The notes under the pieces are model-generated. The model saw only the letters and a list, made by a program, of their open reading frames with translations. It ran no database searches and was not told the origin of the DNA. A stretch of DNA of 64,000 nucleotides. Origin: Embleya scabrispora (lineage in GTDB: Bacteria > Actinomycetota > Actinomycetes > Streptomycetales > Streptomycetaceae). The stretch lies in the NCBI RefSeq assembly GCF_002024165.1, contig NZ_MWQN01000001.1, positions 2,831,365 through 2,895,364 of the forward strand. Reading direction: 5' to 3'. Below, piece after piece: positions 51,081-60,533 of the stretch. Both the position numbers and the translations under genes were made by a program. Within the stretch, counting starts at the first letter, position 1, and each line of letters starts with the position of its first letter.

Positions 51081-52610
51081 TCAGTACGCCCGGACCGCCG
51101 CCCGCACCCCCGCGAGCGCGGTCGGCGCCACCGAGACCGCGTCGCAGCCGAGCCGAACCAGATGCGGCAGGACCGCCGGATCCGCCGCCGCGTCGCCGCA
51201 CAGCGACACCGCGCGCCCGTGCGCGTGGCCCGCCCGGATGGTCTGCGCGATGGCCTCCAACACCGTCGGGTGCGCGGCCGACGCGGGCGTCAGCCGGGGA
51301 TCGTCCCGGCTGAGCCCAAGCAGTCGCGAGGTGAGGTCGTTGGTGCCCAGGGACAGGAAGTCGGCGTGCTCGGCGAGATCGTCCACCTGGTCCAGCACCT
51401 GGGGCAGTTCGACCATCGCGCCCAGCGGCGGCGGGACCAGGCCCAGGCTCGCGCACGCGTCGGCGAGCAGGCCGCGCACGTGCTTGATCCGCCGGGGGTG
51501 GTCGACCATCGGCAGCAGCAGTGCCACCTCGACCCCCGTGTCGCTCGCCGCGCGCATCACGCCGCGCAGTTGTGCGGTCAGCGCGTCGGGCCCGGGCAGC
51601 GTGATCCGCCGGTCGCGCAGGAATGGGGGGCGTTTGTCGCCGGTGAAGTCCAGCGTGCGCACCACCACCAACCCCGGCGGCACCGCGGCCAGCACGGGGG
51701 CCAACATCGCCACGTGCCGTTCCTCGTCCGGCCAGCCGGACTCCTCGGTCAGGAACGGCAGTTCGGTACGCAGCAGGCCCACCCCCTCGGAGCCCGCCTC
51801 GCCCGCCGCGAGCGCGTCCGTCACGGTCGCCACGTTGGCCCGCACCCGGATCCGGCGCCCGTCGCGGGTGATCGCCTGCCCCGCGCCGCCGCCGGGCACC
51901 CGCCGCGGCGCCGGGATGGTCCGTACGCCCGCGCCCGCGTTGGCCTCGACCGTGCCCGCCTCGCCGTCCACCAGGATCAGGTCCTCGGCCAGCTCGGCCA
52001 GCGCGGCCACCGGGATGCCGAGCACCAGCGGGATGCCCAACGAGCGGGCCACGATGGCCAGATGCCCGGTCGGCCCGCCCCGCTCGGACACCGCCGCCGC
52101 CGGCCGCGCGCCGCGCAGCAGGTCCATCGCGGCCAACTCCTCGCCCACCAGCACCGCCGGCGCCCCGCCCGGCGGTGCGCCGCCCGTCGGGTCCTCGCCG
52201 CGCAGCAGCGCCTCGGCCTGGCGGCCGATGTCGCGCACGTCCACCGCCCGCTCGGCGAGCAGTTCGTCGTCGAAACCGGCCACCACGTCGGCGAATTCGC
52301 GCACCGCCTCGGCGAGCGCGTCGATCGGCGCCAGGCCCGCCGCGAGGTGTCGGGCCACGCCGTCGCGCAGCTCGCGATCCCGGGCGATGAGCGCGGCGAA
52401 CTCGACGATGTCGGCCTCCGCCGCCCGTCCGCGCGTGCGCAGCGCCCCGGCCAGGTCGTCCATGTGCCGGGCCACGATGTCCAGCGCGGCCGGGACCTCG
52501 GTCGGCGGCGCCGGGTCCGGCCGGGCGGCCGGTGCGCCGACCCGGGCCGCCACGAGGCGGCCGACCGCGGACCCCGGCGCGGCTCCCGTGCCGCGCAGTA
52601 CCGCGCTCAC
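51081..52610 (-). CDS. PTS enzyme I-like phosphoenolpyruvate-protein phosphotransferase
   Basis: The protein has about 509 residues. The phosphorylatable His is in SERGGPTGHLAIVARSLGIP. The PEP-binding barrel shows LLRTELPFL, DFLSLGTNDLTSRLLGLSRDDP and the catalytic Cys in SLCGDAAADP. It is shorter than typical enzyme I (about 560) and its N-terminal HPr-binding domain looks reduced. Start GTG 52610 overlaps the stop of a possible leader ORF as GTGA. No HPr gene or EII permease is adjacent, so its phosphate acceptor is not evident. Confidence 0.85.
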   Translation of the reverse strand: MSAVLRGTGAAPGSAVGRLVAARVGAPAARPDPAPPTEVPAALDIVARHMDDLAGALRTRGRAAEADIVEFAALIARDRELRDGVARHLAAGLAPIDALAEAVREFADVVAGFDDELLAERAVDVRDIGRQAEALLRGEDPTGGAPPGGAPAVLVGEELAAMDLLRGARPAAAVSERGGPTGHLAIVARSLGIPLVLGIPVAALAELAEDLILVDGEAGTVEANAGAGVRTIPAPRRVPGGGAGQAITRDGRRIRVRANVATVTDALAAGEAGSEGVGLLRTELPFLTEESGWPDEERHVAMLAPVLAAVPPGLVVVRTLDFTGDKRPPFLRDRRITLPGPDALTAQLRGVMRAASDTGVEVALLLPMVDHPRRIKHVRGLLADACASLGLVPPPLGAMVELPQVLDQVDDLAEHADFLSLGTNDLTSRLLGLSRDDPRLTPASAAHPTVLEAIAQTIRAGHAHGRAVSLCGDAAADPAVLPHLVRLGCDAVSVAPTALAGVRAAVRAY

Positions 52611-52654
52611 GCGACCCGGATGCGGTCGCGGCCGGCGCAGTGCAGCTCTCCCAC
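52607..52654 (-). CDS. Possible 15-codon leader ORF coupled to the enzyme I-like gene
   Basis: GTG 52654, preceded by GGAAGAGG at seven bases, opens a frame VGELHCAGRDRIRVA that ends in TGA overlapping the GTG start of the enzyme I-like gene by four bases. The downstream gene itself lacks a good Shine-Dalgarno, so its translation may depend on ribosomes finishing this short frame. No known peptide family. Confidence 0.35.
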   Translation of the reverse strand: MGELHCAGRDRIRVA

Positions 52655-52913
52655 GGTGCGTCCTCTTCCTTCCACGTCGTCCACCCGCCGCGGGCCGACA
52701 CATGCGCCCACGGGCACGCGAGTTCGACCCGACGGCCGACAAACCGCCCGGTCCAGGCACACAGTCTGGTGGACACGCGGACGCTGTCCAGCCGAGCCGC
52801 CCACAAAGCGGGCGGAACCGACGACCGATCCCGTCGGCCACGCGACAGCCGTGCGCGATCGCCCGCGCCGCGGCGCGGCGTCGGCCGATACGGCGAACGC
52901 GCCGCCTGCCGGG

Positions 52914-53417
52914 TCAGGCGGTGTCGTCGGCCTCGCGGTAGCGCACGGCGGAGAGGTCGTCGACGAAGCGGCCCATCAGCGCGCCGAGGGCGGCGAGGTC
53001 CTCGTCGGACCACCCGGACAGCGCATCCTCGAAGTGCCGGTCCCGCACCCGACGCAGCCGGCGCACCACGCCGCGGCCCTTGGGGGTGAGGCCGACCCGG
53101 GTGATCCGGCCGTCGCGCGCGTCGGTGGTCCGGGTGACCAACTCGTCCGCCTCCAGCTTGCGCAACTCCCGGCTGACCAGCGACATGTCCATCCGGGCGA
53201 GCTTGGCCAGATCGCCGATCGCCAGGCCGCCGCCACCCGCCTGCAACCGGGCCAGCAACACCACGGCCGGCTGCGAGACCTGGGCGCGCGAGGCGCTGGT
53301 GAGTTCGCCGTGCACGCGGCGGCTCTGCTGGAGCCGGATCAGGCGTTCGAGCGCGGTCTGGACGTGGTGCCGCGACTCCTGTCGTTCCGGAGTGGGCGAC
53401 TCGGCTGACGGGGTCAC
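52914..53417 (-). CDS. MarR-family regulator
   Basis: The protein has 167 residues. The winged helix at about 55-110 contains LAIGDLAKLARMDMSLVSRELRKLEADELV and the wing TTDARDGRITRVGLTPKGR, characteristic of MarR. The start GTG 53417 has GGAGG nine bases upstream. It is divergent from an SDR gene and probably represses it and itself. A TTGACA-like box at 53533 lies in the shared promoter region. The ligand is unknown. Confidence 0.88.
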   Translation of the reverse strand: MTPSAESPTPERQESRHHVQTALERLIRLQQSRRVHGELTSASRAQVSQPAVVLLARLQAGGGGLAIGDLAKLARMDMSLVSRELRKLEADELVTRTTDARDGRITRVGLTPKGRGVVRRLRRVRDRHFEDALSGWSDEDLAALGALMGRFVDDLSAVRYREADDTA

Positions 53418-53629
53418 TGGACGAGTCCTCCGGGAGGGAAGCAACGCCGTACGGTTTCGTATGGCGGAGGCGGGCGTTCCACAGTCTAGGTCCGTGCCCC
53501 CACCGGTCGAAGGTAATTGATGGAGTCCAGCATTGACACGTGTAGGGGCCGGTGGTTGGCTGCGCGCGTCATGATCGACGCCGGGCCCAGGACCGTCGTC
53601 GAACCGATCGATTCCCCCGGGAGAGCCGC

Positions 53630-54391
53630 GTGTTCGCACTCGACGGCAGGGCCGCGCTGGTGACCGGCGCGGGGCAGGGCGTCGGCGCGGGCATCGCCCG
53701 ACTGCTCGCCGCGCAGGGCGCGATCGTGGCCGTGAACGACCTCGACGCCGAGCGCGCCGAGCGGGTCTCGACCACGATCCGGGACGCCGGCGGGCGGGCG
53801 TACCCCGCCGTATTCGACGTCACCGACCCCAGGGCCGCGCTTTTGGCGATCCGCGCCTTCGAGCGCGCCGTCGCGCCGGTCGACATCCTGGTCAACAACG
53901 CCGGCAACGGCGGCGCCGAGGGGTTTCGCCCGACCCGGTTCCGGCAGACGGTGCCCGAGGACTGGCAACGCTTCGCCGACGTCAACCTCTTCGGCGTGAT
54001 GGCGTGCACCAAGGCGGTGCTCGACGGGATGTGCGCGCGCCGCTTCGGACGGGTGATCACCATCGCCTCGGCCGCCGGGGTGAGCGGCCAGGCGTTCGGC
54101 ATCTCGCTGTACGGGGCCGCGAAGGGCGGCGCCATCGCCTTCATGCGCCACCTCGCGATGGAGACCGCGCGCGACGGCGTGACCGCGAACACGGTCGCGC
54201 TCGGCCTGATGGACCCACGCCCCAGCGGTCGCGAACTCGCGCACACCGCCGAGCAGGCCGAGCGCATACCGGTGGGGCGCCTGGGCACCCCCGAGGACGC
54301 CGGCGCGATCTGCGCGTTCCTCGCCTCGACCGAAAGCGCCTGGATCACCGGCCAGACCCTCCAGGTCAACGGCGGCGCGATCACCACCTGA
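53630..54391 (+). CDS. Short-chain dehydrogenase/reductase
   Basis: The protein has 253 residues. The cofactor motif TGAGQGVGAGIA, the NNAG motif (ILVNNAGNGG), the catalytic Ser region ASAAGVSG, and YGAAK giving the Tyr-Lys pair are all present, followed by the C-terminal ITGQTLQVNGG. It is a classical SDR acting on a hydroxyl or keto group of unknown substrate. Start GTG 53630 has GGGAG six bases upstream. A P450 gene follows 100 bp downstream, so the two may act on the same compound. Confidence 0.9.
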   Translation: MFALDGRAALVTGAGQGVGAGIARLLAAQGAIVAVNDLDAERAERVSTTIRDAGGRAYPAVFDVTDPRAALLAIRAFERAVAPVDILVNNAGNGGAEGFRPTRFRQTVPEDWQRFADVNLFGVMACTKAVLDGMCARRFGRVITIASAAGVSGQAFGISLYGAAKGGAIAFMRHLAMETARDGVTANTVALGLMDPRPSGRELAHTAEQAERIPVGRLGTPEDAGAICAFLASTESAWITGQTLQVNGGAITT

Positions 54392-54491
54392 CTCCCGCGA
54401 AATCGCGCCCGCACCCCTGGATCGCCGGCCGCATGTGTGCTGCACTGATTACCGAACCCGCGAGTAACAACGCGCGATCGGAGTGGGCGGC

Positions 54492-55805
54492 ATGACGGCC
54501 GAGACGGCTGAACCGAGCACGACCGACCCGAATCCCAGGGCGTGGCCCGCCGACGTCCCGCTCGCGGACCTGGACTTCTGGTCGGGCCCGCCGGCCGCCC
54601 GCGAGCGGGGCTTCGCCCGACTGCGCGCCACCTGGCCGATGCCCTACTACCCGGAGCCGGAGAGCCCGCTGGAGCCCGGCCCCGGCTTTTGGGCGCTGAC
54701 CCGGCACGCCGACGTCGCGGAGGCGACCCGGCGCCCGGAGGACTTCTGTTCGGGGCGGGGCGCGACCCACATACCCGACTTCCCGCCGGGCTTCGGCGAG
54801 TTCTTCGGTTCCATGATCGAGATGGACGACCCCAGGCATCAGCGGCTGCGCCGGATCGTCGCCCGCGCCTTCACCCCCAGGATGATCAAGCAGTTCTCCG
54901 AGGACGTGGACCGCACCGCCCGCACCATCGTCGACGACGTGGCCGAACGCGGCTCCTGCGACTTCGTCACCGACGTCGCCGCCCGCCTGCCGCTCGACGT
55001 GATCTGCGACATGATGGGCGTGCCGAGCACGGACCGCCGCTTCGTCTTCGAGCGCTCCAACGTGATCCTCGGCGTCGCGGACCCCGAATACGTGCCCCAG
55101 GAGGGCGGCGTCCACATCGAGGCGCTGCTCACGGCAGGTGCCGAACTCGCCCGACTGATGGGCGATCTGGCCGAGTTCCGGCGTACCACCCCCACCGACG
55201 ACGTGACCTCCGCCCTGGTCAACGCGGAGATCGACGGGGAGAGCCTGAGCGCGGACGAACTGGCCTCGTTCTTCATCCTGCTGCTGGCCGCCGGCAACGA
55301 GACCACCCGCAACGCGATCTCGCACGGACTGTGGCTGCTGACCGAGAATCCGGACCAACACCGGTTGTGGCGCTCGGACTTCGATCGATACGCGCCGACC
55401 GCCGTGGAGGAGATCGTGCGACTGGCCTCGCCGGTGGTGTGGATGCGGCGCACCGCCGTCCGGGACACCGAGTTGAACGGCAAGCAGGTCCGGAACGGCG
55501 ACAAGCTGCTGCTGTTCTACTGGTCGGCAAATCGGGATGAAACGGTGTTCACCGACCCGACCCGATTCGACCTCACCCGCGACCCGAACCCCCACGTCGG
55601 CTTCGGCGCGCGCGGACCGCACTTCTGCCTCGGCGCGCACCTGGCACGCCGCGAAATCACCCTGCTGTTCCGTGAGTTGCTGCACCGACTGCCGGACATC
55701 CGAGTGGTGGGCGAGCCGCAGCGATTGCGCTCGATGTTCATCAACGGCATCAAACACATGAACTGCGAGTTCACCCCCACCCCACGAACCCACCCCGAAG
55801 CCTGA
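54492..55805 (+). CDS. Cytochrome P450, CYP125/CYP142-like
   Basis: The protein has 437 residues. The I-helix motif is AGNETTRN, the K-helix is EEIVRLASPV, and the heme loop GFGARGPHFCLGAHLARRE has Cys379 as ligand. The DFxSGRG and IEMDDPRHQRLRRIV segments recall actinobacterial P450s that oxidise steroid side chains and fatty acids. Assignment to CYP125/142 is a visual impression only. The start is ATG 54492, with GGAG eight bases upstream; GTG 54483 is an alternative. A ferredoxin is not encoded nearby. Confidence 0.9.
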   Translation: MTAETAEPSTTDPNPRAWPADVPLADLDFWSGPPAARERGFARLRATWPMPYYPEPESPLEPGPGFWALTRHADVAEATRRPEDFCSGRGATHIPDFPPGFGEFFGSMIEMDDPRHQRLRRIVARAFTPRMIKQFSEDVDRTARTIVDDVAERGSCDFVTDVAARLPLDVICDMMGVPSTDRRFVFERSNVILGVADPEYVPQEGGVHIEALLTAGAELARLMGDLAEFRRTTPTDDVTSALVNAEIDGESLSADELASFFILLLAAGNETTRNAISHGLWLLTENPDQHRLWRSDFDRYAPTAVEEIVRLASPVVWMRRTAVRDTELNGKQVRNGDKLLLFYWSANRDETVFTDPTRFDLTRDPNPHVGFGARGPHFCLGAHLARREITLLFRELLHRLPDIRVVGEPQRLRSMFINGIKHMNCEFTPTPRTHPEA

Positions 55806-56547
55806 CCACAAAACCAACCCCGGTCCACAACACCACCAGAGCAAACCACCCGGTGCGCGGCCGACCCCACCCCGACGCAACGGCGAGCGCGACGCGGCCA
55901 CAACCGACCGCGCCACGAGCAAAGCGCAACGCGACCCGAACCCGAGGCCACGCAGCGGCGGAGCGCAGCGCAGCCGCAACCCACTACGCCACCGGTGCGG
56001 CGCGGCGGAACCGGCAACCAGGCGCCGCGCGGCGGCAACGCCCCCTCGCCCTTCCGCCCCCCGACGGAGCGCAGCGGAGGAGAGCCACTTCGCCTCATCC
56101 CCGATGCGGGCCCGTCCGGGTGTGCCCTCACCCGACGCGGACCCATCTGCTCACCCTCACGACTCCGGCCGAACCTCGACGGCCGAGCTGCCGGGTTCGT
56201 GGTTGCGCGCGGAGTGGCCTCCCCTTCGCTGCGCTCCGTCGGGGGCGTTGCCGCTGCGGCGGCGCCTGGTGGTTCCGGTGGCACTGCGCTGTACCGGTGG
56301 CGCAGCGGGTCGCGGCTCCACTTCGCTCCACCGCCGTGTGGTGCCAGGCTGCGGTTCCGTTTCGCTTCGCTGATGGCGGTGGGTTGCGGATGCGCTTCGC
56401 CTGACCGTTGCATGGTGTCAGGCTGCGGTTCCGTCTCACCGGCGGCGCAGTGGGTTCCGGTTCCCCTTCGCTCCACCGCTGCGCGGCATCGGGTTCCGGT
56501 TCCATGCCGCTTCGCCGGTGGCGCTGCGGGTCGCGGCTTCGCTCGAA
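55806..56547. repeat. 742-bp noncoding region with long imperfect inverted repeat and degenerate tandem repeats
   Basis: The left part (about 55920-56089) and right part (about 56213-56400) are imperfect reverse complements, for example GGAGCGCAGCGGAGGAGAG against CTCCCCTTCGCTGCGCTCC. From about 56290 to 56547 degenerate units of roughly 65-75 bp follow, each with a GGCTGCGGTTCCGT-like core and a CTTCGCTCCACCG-like core. No gene with a plausible protein was found on either strand; the many open frames are low-complexity Arg/Pro/Gly. Confidence 0.6.
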
Positions 56548-57357
56548 TCAGCGCTCGGACGTCGATGGCCCGGTCTCGGCTGCGGGTTCGGCTGACGTCC
56601 CGGGCGCGGAGTCGCCTTCCGGCTCGGACGCGGGTTCGGCTTCGTCCTCGGACGCCGACTCGGCTTCGCCGTCGGGCCCGCCGTCCGGCCCGGACTCGCC
56701 CTCCGCATCCGACCCCGCCGTGGGCGCCGGCTCGGCCTCGCCGTCGGACTCGTCCCCGGCCGTTGCCTCTGCGCCGGTCGTGGCATCGGCCCTCGACCCC
56801 GCCCCGCCCCCCGCCTCCGCCGCAGCCGGTTCGGTCCCCGATCCCGCACCCGGCTCCGCCCCGGCGCCCGATCCCGCACCCGGCTCCCCATCCGACTCCG
56901 CCGCCGATCCGACCTCGGGAGCCCTCGGCGGAGCCGGGACCGCCGACGTCGGGTCGATCAGCGCGTCGATCCGCTCGGCGGCCGGCAACTCGCCTCCGGG
57001 GGTCACCGCGTCCACCACACCCGGCAGCGTCGCGGCCAGCGCGGCGGCGGTCTCCTCCTTGGTCAGACCCGCCCGACCGGCCAACCGGACCATCTCGTCC
57101 TCACCGAGCGCGTCGGTGAGTTCCTTGCCGCTCACCGGCTGATTGCGCCCGGTGTCCACCCACGACCGGGCCTGCTCGTCGAGTCCGCCGTCCCGCAGCC
57201 GCTGCACCAGCGCCGCCAGGCCGCCGGAGCCGCCCTGTCGGCTCAGCAGACCGAGCAACACCCCCGCCAGCGCCCCGTTCCGATTGCCGCCGGGCCCACC
57301 GAGCAGGTTGCCCAGGATGCCGCCGAGTCCGCCGGGGAGGCCCATTCCGCCGCTCAT
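56548..57357 (-). CDS. YidB-family (DUF937-type) protein with long acidic tail
   Basis: The protein has 269 residues. The first about 130 carry the YidB pattern: Gly-rich LGGILGNLLGGPGG, GLDEQARSWVDTGRNQPVSGKELTDALGEDE and GLTKEETAAALAATLPGVVDAVTPGG. The rest is a low-complexity acidic tail of Ala, Glu, Gly, Ser and Pro, probably disordered. The function of YidB proteins is unknown. Start ATG 57357 has AGGGAG upstream. The 3' end runs into the repeat region downstream. Confidence 0.8.
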   Translation of the reverse strand: MSGGMGLPGGLGGILGNLLGGPGGNRNGALAGVLLGLLSRQGGSGGLAALVQRLRDGGLDEQARSWVDTGRNQPVSGKELTDALGEDEMVRLAGRAGLTKEETAAALAATLPGVVDAVTPGGELPAAERIDALIDPTSAVPAPPRAPEVGSAAESDGEPGAGSGAGAEPGAGSGTEPAAAEAGGGAGSRADATTGAEATAGDESDGEAEPAPTAGSDAEGESGPDGGPDGEAESASEDEAEPASEPEGDSAPGTSAEPAAETGPSTSER

Positions 57358-57465
57358 CCGTCTTCTCCCTGCACAGGTAGCCCGATCAGGCTCCCATAGT
57401 GGGGTAAATGGGATAGTAGTTCGCGGTGGGCACGTCGGCAGTACGCCCATCGGGCGACGAGTCGA

Positions 57466-58509
57466 TCAGCGGGTCGGGTCGAACAGCACCTTGAGGCAGC
57501 CGTCCGTACGATCCGCGAAGGTGCGGTACCCGGCCGCCGCCTCGCTCAGCGGCATCCGATGGGTGAACACGTCGACCGGGATCAACCGGCCGTACCGGAT
57601 CAGCGGGATCAGCGTCGGCCACGTGGCCGCCACCGGCGCCGTGGTGAAGCGCAGCGTGACATTGCGGATCAGCAGCAGCGGCACGGCGATCGGAAACGCG
57701 AAGTTCGCGTCCACCCCCACCACCGAAACGGTGCCCGAACTGCGCACCGAAGCGATCGCCGCGCTCAGCGTCGCGTCCTGCCCGACCGCCTCGATCACCG
57801 CGTCCGCCCCGAGCCCGCCGGTGGCCGCCCGCACCTGCTCGGCCAGGTCGCCCCGGGTCGCGTCGATCGGCTCCGCGCCGAGGCGTTCGGCCATCGCGAG
57901 TCGCTCGGGCACCCGGTCCGCGGCCAGGATCCGCCCCGCGCCGAGCACCTGGGCCGCCTGCAGCGCGTACAGCCCCACCGGACCGAGCCCGATCACCAGC
58001 ACCGTGGCGCCCGGCGAGATGTCGGCCCGGGTCGCCGCCGTCCAGCCGGTCGGCAGCGCGTCGGTGAGCAGCACCGCGTGGTCCACCGAGACGTCCTCGG
58101 GCACCGGCAGGAGCCACGCGTCGGCGGCCGGCACCGCCACCGCCTCGGCATGCCCGCCCGGCAGCCCGACGTCGCCGCCCAGCACCCGCACACCGCCACC
58201 CACACAGTCGATCGGATTGCCGGCTCGACACCCCGCGCACCGCCCACACCCGATCACCGGCGACACCAGCACCCGATCGCCCACTGCGATCCGGCCCACG
58301 TCCGCGCCGACCTCGACCACCGTGCCGACCACCTCGTGCCCCGGGCGCAGCCCGACGGCCGGGAACTCGCCCTCGTAGAAGTGCAGATCGGAGCCGCACA
58401 GGGCACTCGCGGTCACCTGGACGATCGCCCCGTCCGGACCGGCGAGCACCGGGTCCGCGACCTTTTCCACGCTCACGTCCCGGGTTCCGTTGACGACGAC
58501 GGCACGCAT
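57466..58509 (-). CDS. Zinc-dependent medium-chain alcohol dehydrogenase
   Basis: The protein has 347 residues. Catalytic zinc ligands are in ALCGSDLHF and GHEVVG, the structural zinc site is CGRCAGCRAGNPIDC, and the cofactor motif is GLGPVGLYALQAA. It belongs to the MDR alcohol/polyol dehydrogenases. Start ATG 58509 has GGGAG five bases upstream. The substrate is unknown; no pathway neighbours are apparent. Confidence 0.9.
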   Translation of the reverse strand: MRAVVVNGTRDVSVEKVADPVLAGPDGAIVQVTASALCGSDLHFYEGEFPAVGLRPGHEVVGTVVEVGADVGRIAVGDRVLVSPVIGCGRCAGCRAGNPIDCVGGGVRVLGGDVGLPGGHAEAVAVPAADAWLLPVPEDVSVDHAVLLTDALPTGWTAATRADISPGATVLVIGLGPVGLYALQAAQVLGAGRILAADRVPERLAMAERLGAEPIDATRGDLAEQVRAATGGLGADAVIEAVGQDATLSAAIASVRSSGTVSVVGVDANFAFPIAVPLLLIRNVTLRFTTAPVAATWPTLIPLIRYGRLIPVDVFTHRMPLSEAAAGYRTFADRTDGCLKVLFDPTR

Positions 58510-58682
58510 GTCCACTCCCTGACTGGTTCGGATGCCCGTCCTCCGGCGCCACGCCCGACGCCTCCGGTAACACTGTTACAGAAGCCGTGTGAAGCCAACC
58601 CCCGACAGCCCCGAAACCGCCCGGCGTGACGTTCGTCCCACGGCCCGCCGAGCCGCGCGCGCACGTCGGTACGGTGATCTCC

Positions 58683-59414
58683 ATGTCGCTGTCGCAAGCC
58701 CTGCGCGGGCACGCCCGGGGCGCCCTCTCCCGCGCCGCGCACCGAGGCTGGCGGGCACTGCAGCGGGCGGGCGCGATCACCTCCGAGCAGCCCGGTCCGT
58801 ACCGGTTCCGGCGGCTGGGCGCGGACAGCAAACTGGCCTTCCCGGTCGGCTCGGTGTTCGGCGAGGAGTGGATCACCGTGGGCGCCGGCTGCATCATCGG
58901 CGAGCACGTCACGCTGTCCGCCGGCCTGGCCCCGGGGCACGACCTGGGCAGCGCGGCGGTGGTCACCATCGGCGACCGGTGCACGATCGGGCGCGGGAGC
59001 CACATCGTCGGGCACCGCTCGATCACCATCGCCGACGACGTGTGGACCGGGCCGTACATCTACATCACCGACCAGAACCACAGCTACGCCGACCCGGATC
59101 GCCCGATCGGCACCCAGTGGCCGATCAACGACACCGTGGAGATCGGCGCGGGCAGTTGGCTCGGCGCGGGCGTGATCGTCCTGCCCGGCGCCAAACTCGG
59201 CCGCAACGTGGTGGTCGCCGCCGGCTCCGTGGTGCGCGGCACGGTGCCCGACCACAGCGTGATAGCGGGCGTGCCCGCGAAGGTGGTCCGCCGGCGCACC
59301 GAAACCGGCTGGGACCCGCCGCTGCGGCACACCCCCACGCCGCTGCCGGACGGAATCACCCACGACGAACTGGTCGCCCTGCTCACCGAGTACGACGCCT
59401 CCGGCGGCCAGTAG
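58683..59414 (+). CDS. Left-handed beta-helix acyltransferase
   Basis: The protein has 243 residues with hexapeptide repeats between about 60 and 200 (ITVGAGCIIGEHVTLS, VTIGDRCTIGRGSHIVG, VEIGAGSWLGAGVIVLPGAKLG). A catalytic-type His may lie in GHRSITIADD or DQNHSYAD. These enzymes acetylate sugars or antibiotics using acetyl-CoA. The N-terminal 50 residues form a non-repeat cap. Start ATG 58683; a GTG four codons earlier is possible. Confidence 0.85.
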   Translation: MSLSQALRGHARGALSRAAHRGWRALQRAGAITSEQPGPYRFRRLGADSKLAFPVGSVFGEEWITVGAGCIIGEHVTLSAGLAPGHDLGSAAVVTIGDRCTIGRGSHIVGHRSITIADDVWTGPYIYITDQNHSYADPDRPIGTQWPINDTVEIGAGSWLGAGVIVLPGAKLGRNVVVAAGSVVRGTVPDHSVIAGVPAKVVRRRTETGWDPPLRHTPTPLPDGITHDELVALLTEYDASGGQ

Positions 59415-59457
59415 GCGCGTCGGTGCGCCCATGGGTTCCACGTGAAACCGCCGTGCC

Positions 59458-59499
59458 CGGGTGGCCGGCCCCGCGTCGACACGCGGGGCCGGCCACCCG
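59458..59499. terminator. Bidirectional terminator, 19-bp perfect stem
   Basis: Arms 59458-59476 and 59481-59499 with a 4-base loop, between the converging acyltransferase and surE genes. Short CCGACCCGAT repeats follow at about 59517-59546. Confidence 0.8.
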
Positions 59500-59579
59500 A
59501 TCCGACCCCGCACGCCCGACCCGACCCGATCCGACCCGATCAGATCCGGCCCGGGTTACACCGTCACCCGGTCACGCGC

Positions 59580-60533
59580 TCACGCCTTCAGCCCCGACAA
59601 CCGCAACTGCACACCCACCGCGTCCAGCACCCGCGACTGCTGCCCCCGCTGCCACCCCGGCACCGTCCAGTCGGCGTCGAGCATCGAGACGGACACCGAC
59701 CCCTTGCCGATCGCGGTGGTGTCCGCGTTCCGCACCGGCTCGTCCACGTTCGGCGCCAGGCCCAGATCCAGCTTGTAGCAGGTGTCGCAGGACGGGTCCT
59801 TGACGTAGCTCACCGCCAGGAAGTCGGCCTCGCCCACGTTCGTCATCTCCACCCGGCCGGTCGGCTTGGCCGGATAGTTCACGTTGAGCGTGGTGTGCGC
59901 GGGCAGCAGCGGGCCGTTCCGGCGCGCGGTGGCCGCCAGCCGGTTCACCAACTGCGTCGCGAAGGCCGTCGCCTGCGGCATCTGCGGGAACGGGTTGCGC
60001 GGATCGGCGGTGCTGTACTCGGCGCTGAACGCCACCGCCGGGATGCCCTTCTCCGCGGCGGTGATCGACGCGCCGACCGTGCCCGAGTGGTTCGTGGTGG
60101 CGCCGATGTTCTGCCCGGGGTTGATCCCGGTGACCACCAGGTCCGGCTTGCGGTCGCGGAAGACGTTCGCGAGCCCGAACGAGACCGAGTCGGCGGGCGT
60201 GCCCGCGACCGACCAGATGCCGGGCTCCACCTCGGCCGCCTTGACGATCGAGCCGGGCGTGGCGTTGATCCCGGTGCCCTTGCCGGACTGGTCCGTGGCG
60301 GGCGCGACGATCACCGCGTCGTGCCCGGCGGCGCGCAGCGCCTTCTGCAGGGCCCGGATGAACGGACCCTGGTGCCCGTCGTCGTTGCTGATCAAAATGC
60401 TGAGCCTGCGCGGCGCCTGCGCACCGCGCGCGTCGTCGCTCGCGACCGCCACGGGCGCGCTCGCCGCGAGCAGCGCGGCGGCGGTCACCCCCACCGCGAG
60501 GGTCACCACACGTTTTCCACCGGATATGGCCAT
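59580..60533 (-). CDS. surE: Secreted SurE-family 5'-nucleotidase
   Basis: The protein has 317 residues. A signal peptide (residues 1 to about 31) precedes the SurE core, which begins LSILISNDDG with the metal-binding Asp pair at 51-52 and continues with PATDQSGKGTGI and GINPGQNIG, then SGTVGASITAA. SurE hydrolyses nucleoside monophosphates and polyphosphate. The predicted export is unusual, because SurE is usually cytosolic. Start ATG 60533 has GGAGG five bases upstream. Confidence 0.9.
   Translation of the reverse strand: MAISGGKRVVTLAVGVTAAALLAASAPVAVASDDARGAQAPRRLSILISNDDGHQGPFIRALQKALRAAGHDAVIVAPATDQSGKGTGINATPGSIVKAAEVEPGIWSVAGTPADSVSFGLANVFRDRKPDLVVTGINPGQNIGATTNHSGTVGASITAAEKGIPAVAFSAEYSTADPRNPFPQMPQATAFATQLVNRLAATARRNGPLLPAHTTLNVNYPAKPTGRVEMTNVGEADFLAVSYVKDPSCDTCYKLDLGLAPNVDEPVRNADTTAIGKGSVSVSMLDADWTVPGWQRGQQSRVLDAVGVQLRLSGLKA

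Noticed and set aside
55806-56547. CRISPR array
   Set aside because: The units are degenerate, differ in length, and have no constant spacer pattern or nearby cas gene.
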